Below, one piece after another: positions 31,704 through 34,976 of a stretch of 34,976 nucleotides of DNA; within the stretch, counting starts at the first letter, position 1; every line of letters starts with the position of its first letter. Location: the NCBI GenBank assembly GCA_030429045.1, contig JAUIEA010000024.1:1-34976 (forward strand). Direction: 5' to 3'. The position numbers were made by a program, and so were the translations under genes. Source of the DNA: Bacteroidia bacterium. GTDB taxonomy: Bacteria > Bacteroidota > Bacteroidia > Chitinophagales > Saprospiraceae. Below the pieces are notes generated by a model. It worked only from the letters and a program-made list of their open reading frames with translations. It was not told the DNA's origin and did not search any database.

Positions 31704-32837
31704 CTAGCGCATCATACAGGATACACTGGCCACCGGTATCAGGTTTTTGAATTCGAAGCCATCATCGTAATTGGTCCGGACACCGTAGGAGAGCAGTACA
31801 TTCCGACTAATGCGCCAGTCTCCTCCATAGGAAGCGGAAAAATGGGTGACCTGAGTCAGAGCAGAATTGGACTTGTCGAAGGCGACATCCTCGCTGGAAT
31901 TGGAGTAAAATGCCTCGGCAAAGAAATTGAATCGAGGGCTTCCGTAGCGAAAGTTGGCACCCATCGAAAAGATGCCTTTCATCTGGCTTGACTGCGACAG
32001 GTCTGTGTTGATGGCTGTGTATTTCACGATACCACTCAACAGCATTTTCCGGCCGAGTCCCATGCATCCGTTCATCCAGATCGCATAGCCTTCGCCATTC
32101 AGGACAAGGTTGCTCAGGGAGTCATTTTGATAGGAATAGATCCTACCGTAAGCGAAATCCAGATAGGAGGCATTCCAGTACTTCTGTACATAATCCTTGG
32201 CCACTTCCTGAATTCGTTCCTTCTGAGTCCGATCCAACAGATCCCTCTGGTTGAGGAGATCATCAATGACATCACTCAGTGAATCCCGTATTTCATGGGT
32301 CCGATTGACCCGTTTGAGCTTTTTGATCTCATCGATCTGGCTTTGAATGGCATCTCGTTCTTCTCCATAGGTAGATTCGATATTCTGAAATGCTGCCGGA
32401 GATAAAAGGGGATCTCGTTCGCGATACAGATTGATCTTCGCGGCTACAGACAGACGCCGGGTCAGATCGTCATCTTCGATCGTCCCGACAGAAATATCCA
32501 GGGTGCTGAGGGTCTGCATGAGTTTACTGGCCTTTCGATACTTGCGCAAATCGGGACGATTGTACAGGATCTCCCATACAGGCTGAGCCTGTATGGCGAT
32601 ATTGGGCTTGAGACGCCAGGACCGAAAGGACCAGTCCACCTTGAAATCCCGGATATTACAAGGCCTTGTAACTTGACTCGGATTAATGCCGAGGATGTCA
32701 AATGCCGGCGAAACCGGTATGGCAAATTCTGTCGCCCCTTTCACCCCGGCATATCCCCCGTCCGATTGGGCAATGCTGAACATCGGAATGCAAAGCATGA
32801 ACAGGAAAACCAACTGTACAATTCTCATTTGATGCAT
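31704..32837 (-). CDS. Predicted outer-membrane or secreted protein, unknown family
   Basis: A 377-residue protein with a signal peptide (MRIVQLVFLFMLCIPMFSIA, cleaved before QSDGG). The mature part starts with a small beta segment, then has a helical coiled-coil insert (about 155-225: GEERDAIQSQIDEIKKLKRV and DDLLNQRDLLDRTQKERIQE). It ends in many alternating strands with glycine and aromatics (MKGIFSMGANFRYGSPRFNF, FSASYGGDWRISRNVLLSYG), as in outer-membrane beta-barrels. The final residue is R, not the common aromatic. I know no function. ATG at 32837 or, three codons in, at 32828. It is divergent from the GNAT gene; two hairpins lie in its leader region. Confidence 0.75.
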   Translation of the reverse strand: MHQMRIVQLVFLFMLCIPMFSIAQSDGGYAGVKGATEFAIPVSPAFDILGINPSQVTRPCNIRDFKVDWSFRSWRLKPNIAIQAQPVWEILYNRPDLRKYRKASKLMQTLSTLDISVGTIEDDDLTRRLSVAAKINLYRERDPLLSPAAFQNIESTYGEERDAIQSQIDEIKKLKRVNRTHEIRDSLSDVIDDLLNQRDLLDRTQKERIQEVAKDYVQKYWNASYLDFAYGRIYSYQNDSLSNLVLNGEGYAIWMNGCMGLGRKMLLSGIVKYTAINTDLSQSSQMKGIFSMGANFRYGSPRFNFFAEAFYSNSSEDVAFDKSNSALTQVTHFSASYGGDWRISRNVLLSYGVRTNYDDGFEFKNLIPVASVSCMMR

Positions 32838-32885
32838 GACTCTTTCGATTCAAACCAATGGATCAGAACCTCTGTATAACAGAAG

Positions 32886-32933
32886 GCTCCATGATGTTTC
32901 ATGGAGCTGTGGTTCATGCCTCCTAGCAGGCAT
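32886..32933. other. Two adjacent hairpins in the divergent leader region
   Basis: GCTCCATGA-tgtt-TCATGGAGC (32886-32907) is a perfect 9-base inverted repeat. ATGCCT-cctagc-AGGCAT (32916-32933) is a perfect 6-base one. Neither is followed by a clear T tract. They lie 49-96 bases upstream of the outer-membrane protein gene and could be leader RNA structures or protein-binding sites. Confidence 0.55.
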
Positions 32934-32967
32934 TTCCTAAAAATAGCACTTTCTGCGAAAGACACGC

Positions 32968-33000
32968 TTTGTTGGAATGTTCACCAAACCGCTATCTTTC
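32968..33000 (+). promoter_or_regulatory. Promoter of the GNAT gene
   Basis: TTTG (32968-32971), 21-base spacer, TATCTTTC (32993-33000), one mismatch to the -7 consensus. The ATG at 33051 lies 50 bases downstream. Confidence 0.6.
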
Positions 33001-33050
33001 AATCTCTACCCTGAATCAACGGTCTTTTACTCCACATACATTCACTGTCC

Positions 33051-33548
33051 ATGACCCCGACGCTCCGTCCCTGGCAACCTGATGATGTGGAAAGCCTGTC
33101 CCGGCTGGGTGACAATCCGAATGTGGCCCGGTTCATGACGGATGGATTTCCCTCCCCCTATACACCCGAGAAGGCCCGGGCATTCATCACCATGGCCAAC
33201 AGTAATACCCCATCGGCCATCCTGGCCATCTCCCTGGAGGGACAGGCCATAGGTGGCATCGGGATCCACCCGCAGAGTGATATTCACCGGCAAAATGCCG
33301 AGTTGGGTTACTGGCTGGGAGAGCCATTCTGGGGACGGGGGATCATGACAGAGGCCATCCGGCAAATGGTCGCCTACGGCTTTGAACACTGGCCGGTGAA
33401 CCGGATTTTTGCCCGCCCCTACCATACCAATATCGGCTCACAACGCGCCCTGGAAAAAGCCGGATTTATCCTGGAAGCACGACTCACCGGTACCATCCTG
33501 AAAAACGGGGAGATCCTGGACGAGCTGATCTATGCGATAAGGCGGTAA
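33051..33548 (+). CDS. GNAT-family acetyltransferase (RimJ/RimL-like)
   Basis: A 165-residue acetyl-CoA-dependent N-acetyltransferase. The pattern is that of the RimJ/RimL subgroup: start TPTLRPWQPDDVESLSRL, AELGYWLGEPFWGRGIMTEA covering the acetyl-CoA pyrophosphate loop, and NIGSQRALEKAGF near the end. The target may be a protein N-terminus or a small molecule; sequence does not tell. It is a single-gene unit: its own promoter upstream and a strong bidirectional terminator 19 bases after the stop. Confidence 0.9.
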   Translation: MTPTLRPWQPDDVESLSRLGDNPNVARFMTDGFPSPYTPEKARAFITMANSNTPSAILAISLEGQAIGGIGIHPQSDIHRQNAELGYWLGEPFWGRGIMTEAIRQMVAYGFEHWPVNRIFARPYHTNIGSQRALEKAGFILEARLTGTILKNGEILDELIYAIRR

Positions 33549-33567
33549 ATCCAGTAGGATGCGGCAT

Positions 33568-33603
33568 AAAAAAAGCCCGATACAATGCGTATCGGGCTTT
33601 TTT
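33568..33603. terminator. Bidirectional intrinsic terminator between the GNAT gene and atpC
   Basis: AGCCCGATAC-aatgc-GTATCGGGCT is a perfect 10-base-pair stem with an A tract on the left and a T tract on the right, so it can end transcription from both the GNAT gene (plus) and atpD-atpC (minus). Confidence 0.92.
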
Positions 33604-33623
33604 ATCTGGTTGAAGAGGGTTGA

Positions 33624-33878
33624 TCAGGCGGCTGCTTCCTGCATGGTCACCAGGAGGGCAACCTCATTCTTCAGCACTTCGATAAACCCGCTCTGGATCT
33701 CCACATTCTTGATACTTCCGTCTGCCAGGATGATCCGGATCGTACCGGGGTCCAGGCTGGAAACGATAGCTGCGTGATTCTCGAGGACTTCGAACTGACC
33801 GCCGGTGCCGGGCACGCGGACAGAGGTCCCTTCGCCTTCGAAGATCTTGCCAGTGGGAGTGAGGATCTGAATATTCAT
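33624..33878 (-). CDS. atpC: ATP synthase F1 epsilon subunit
   Basis: An 84-residue epsilon subunit of the F1 rotor. It consists only of the N-terminal beta-sandwich: IQILTPTGKIFEGEGTSVRV, GQFEVLENHAAIVSSLDPGT, VEIQSGFIEVLKNEVALLV. The C-terminal helical hairpin that inhibits ATP hydrolysis in many bacteria is missing, as is common in Bacteroidota. The start at 33878 lies one base after the atpD stop; a longer in-frame form would lie within atpD and is rejected. Confidence 0.93.
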   Translation of the reverse strand: MNIQILTPTGKIFEGEGTSVRVPGTGGQFEVLENHAAIVSSLDPGTIRIILADGSIKNVEIQSGFIEVLKNEVALLVTMQEAAA

Positions 33879-33879
33879 A

Positions 33880-34976
<1,097 letters not shown>

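Noticed and set aside
33624-33878. atpC as a truncated gene because it lacks the C-terminal helices
   Set aside because: Short epsilon subunits of this length are usual in Bacteroidota; the stop is followed by a proper terminator.

Overview
The window is a piece of a Bacteroidota chromosome, most likely from the Saprospiria/Lewinella-like part of the phylum. Four things point there: a giant surface protein with a gliding-motility-type C-terminal sorting domain (type IX secretion), promoters of the Bacteroidota form TTTG-N20-TAnnTTTG, few Shine-Dalgarno sequences, and a paired atpD-atpC unit with a very short epsilon subunit. Most of the DNA is moderately GC-rich. Two parts depart from this: the first ~373 bases are very GC-rich and look like a patchwork of foreign fragments (probable assembly chimera), and 8.3-12.6 kb is clearly AT-rich.

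Layout. 0.37-2.5 kb (minus): phenylacetyl-CoA epoxidase operon paaA-paaB-paaC-paaD, with paaD cut after about 18 codons by the chimeric junction. A consensus promoter overlapped by a TetR-type inverted repeat precedes paaA. 2.6-4.1 kb (minus): a GH3-family acyl-adenylating enzyme. 4.2-8.1 kb (minus): a 1291-residue secreted repeat protein. 8.4-12.6 kb: an AT-rich phosphorelay cassette (hybrid histidine kinase with TPRs, Hpt protein and single-domain receiver on minus; divergent LytTR regulator on plus). 12.64-13.18 kb: one intact tRNA-Asn(GTT) followed by three degenerate tRNA-like copies, with a terminator hairpin after each of the first three units and palindromes in place of the anticodon loop. 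13.3-14.3 kb: a PfkB-family kinase. 14.3-20.0 kb (minus): the housekeeping operon rimP-nusA-infB-rlmN, with a strong promoter and an intrinsic-terminator-like hairpin directly before rimP. 20.2-23.7 kb (plus): nadE, a SPOR-like secreted protein and rodA. 23.7-25.5 kb (minus): an exported M14 metallocarboxypeptidase. 25.8-30.3 kb (plus): a tight three-gene operon of an uncharacterised AAA+/STAND-like ATPase, a membrane protein with an MscS-like beta domain and a CPA-type cation/proton antiporter, followed by an alpha/beta hydrolase. 31.1-32.8 kb (minus): a small membrane protein and a predicted outer-membrane protein. 33.0-33.5 kb (plus): a GNAT acetyltransferase. The right edge holds atpC and most of atpD (minus).

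The items most likely to be new biology are (i) the tandem tRNA-like/terminator array beside tRNA-Asn, (ii) the ATPase/MscS-like/antiporter operon, which looks like an energy- or nucleotide-gated ion-homeostasis module, and (iii) the attenuator-like hairpin controlling the operon that encodes NusA. All statements come from reading the sequence; no database search was run.
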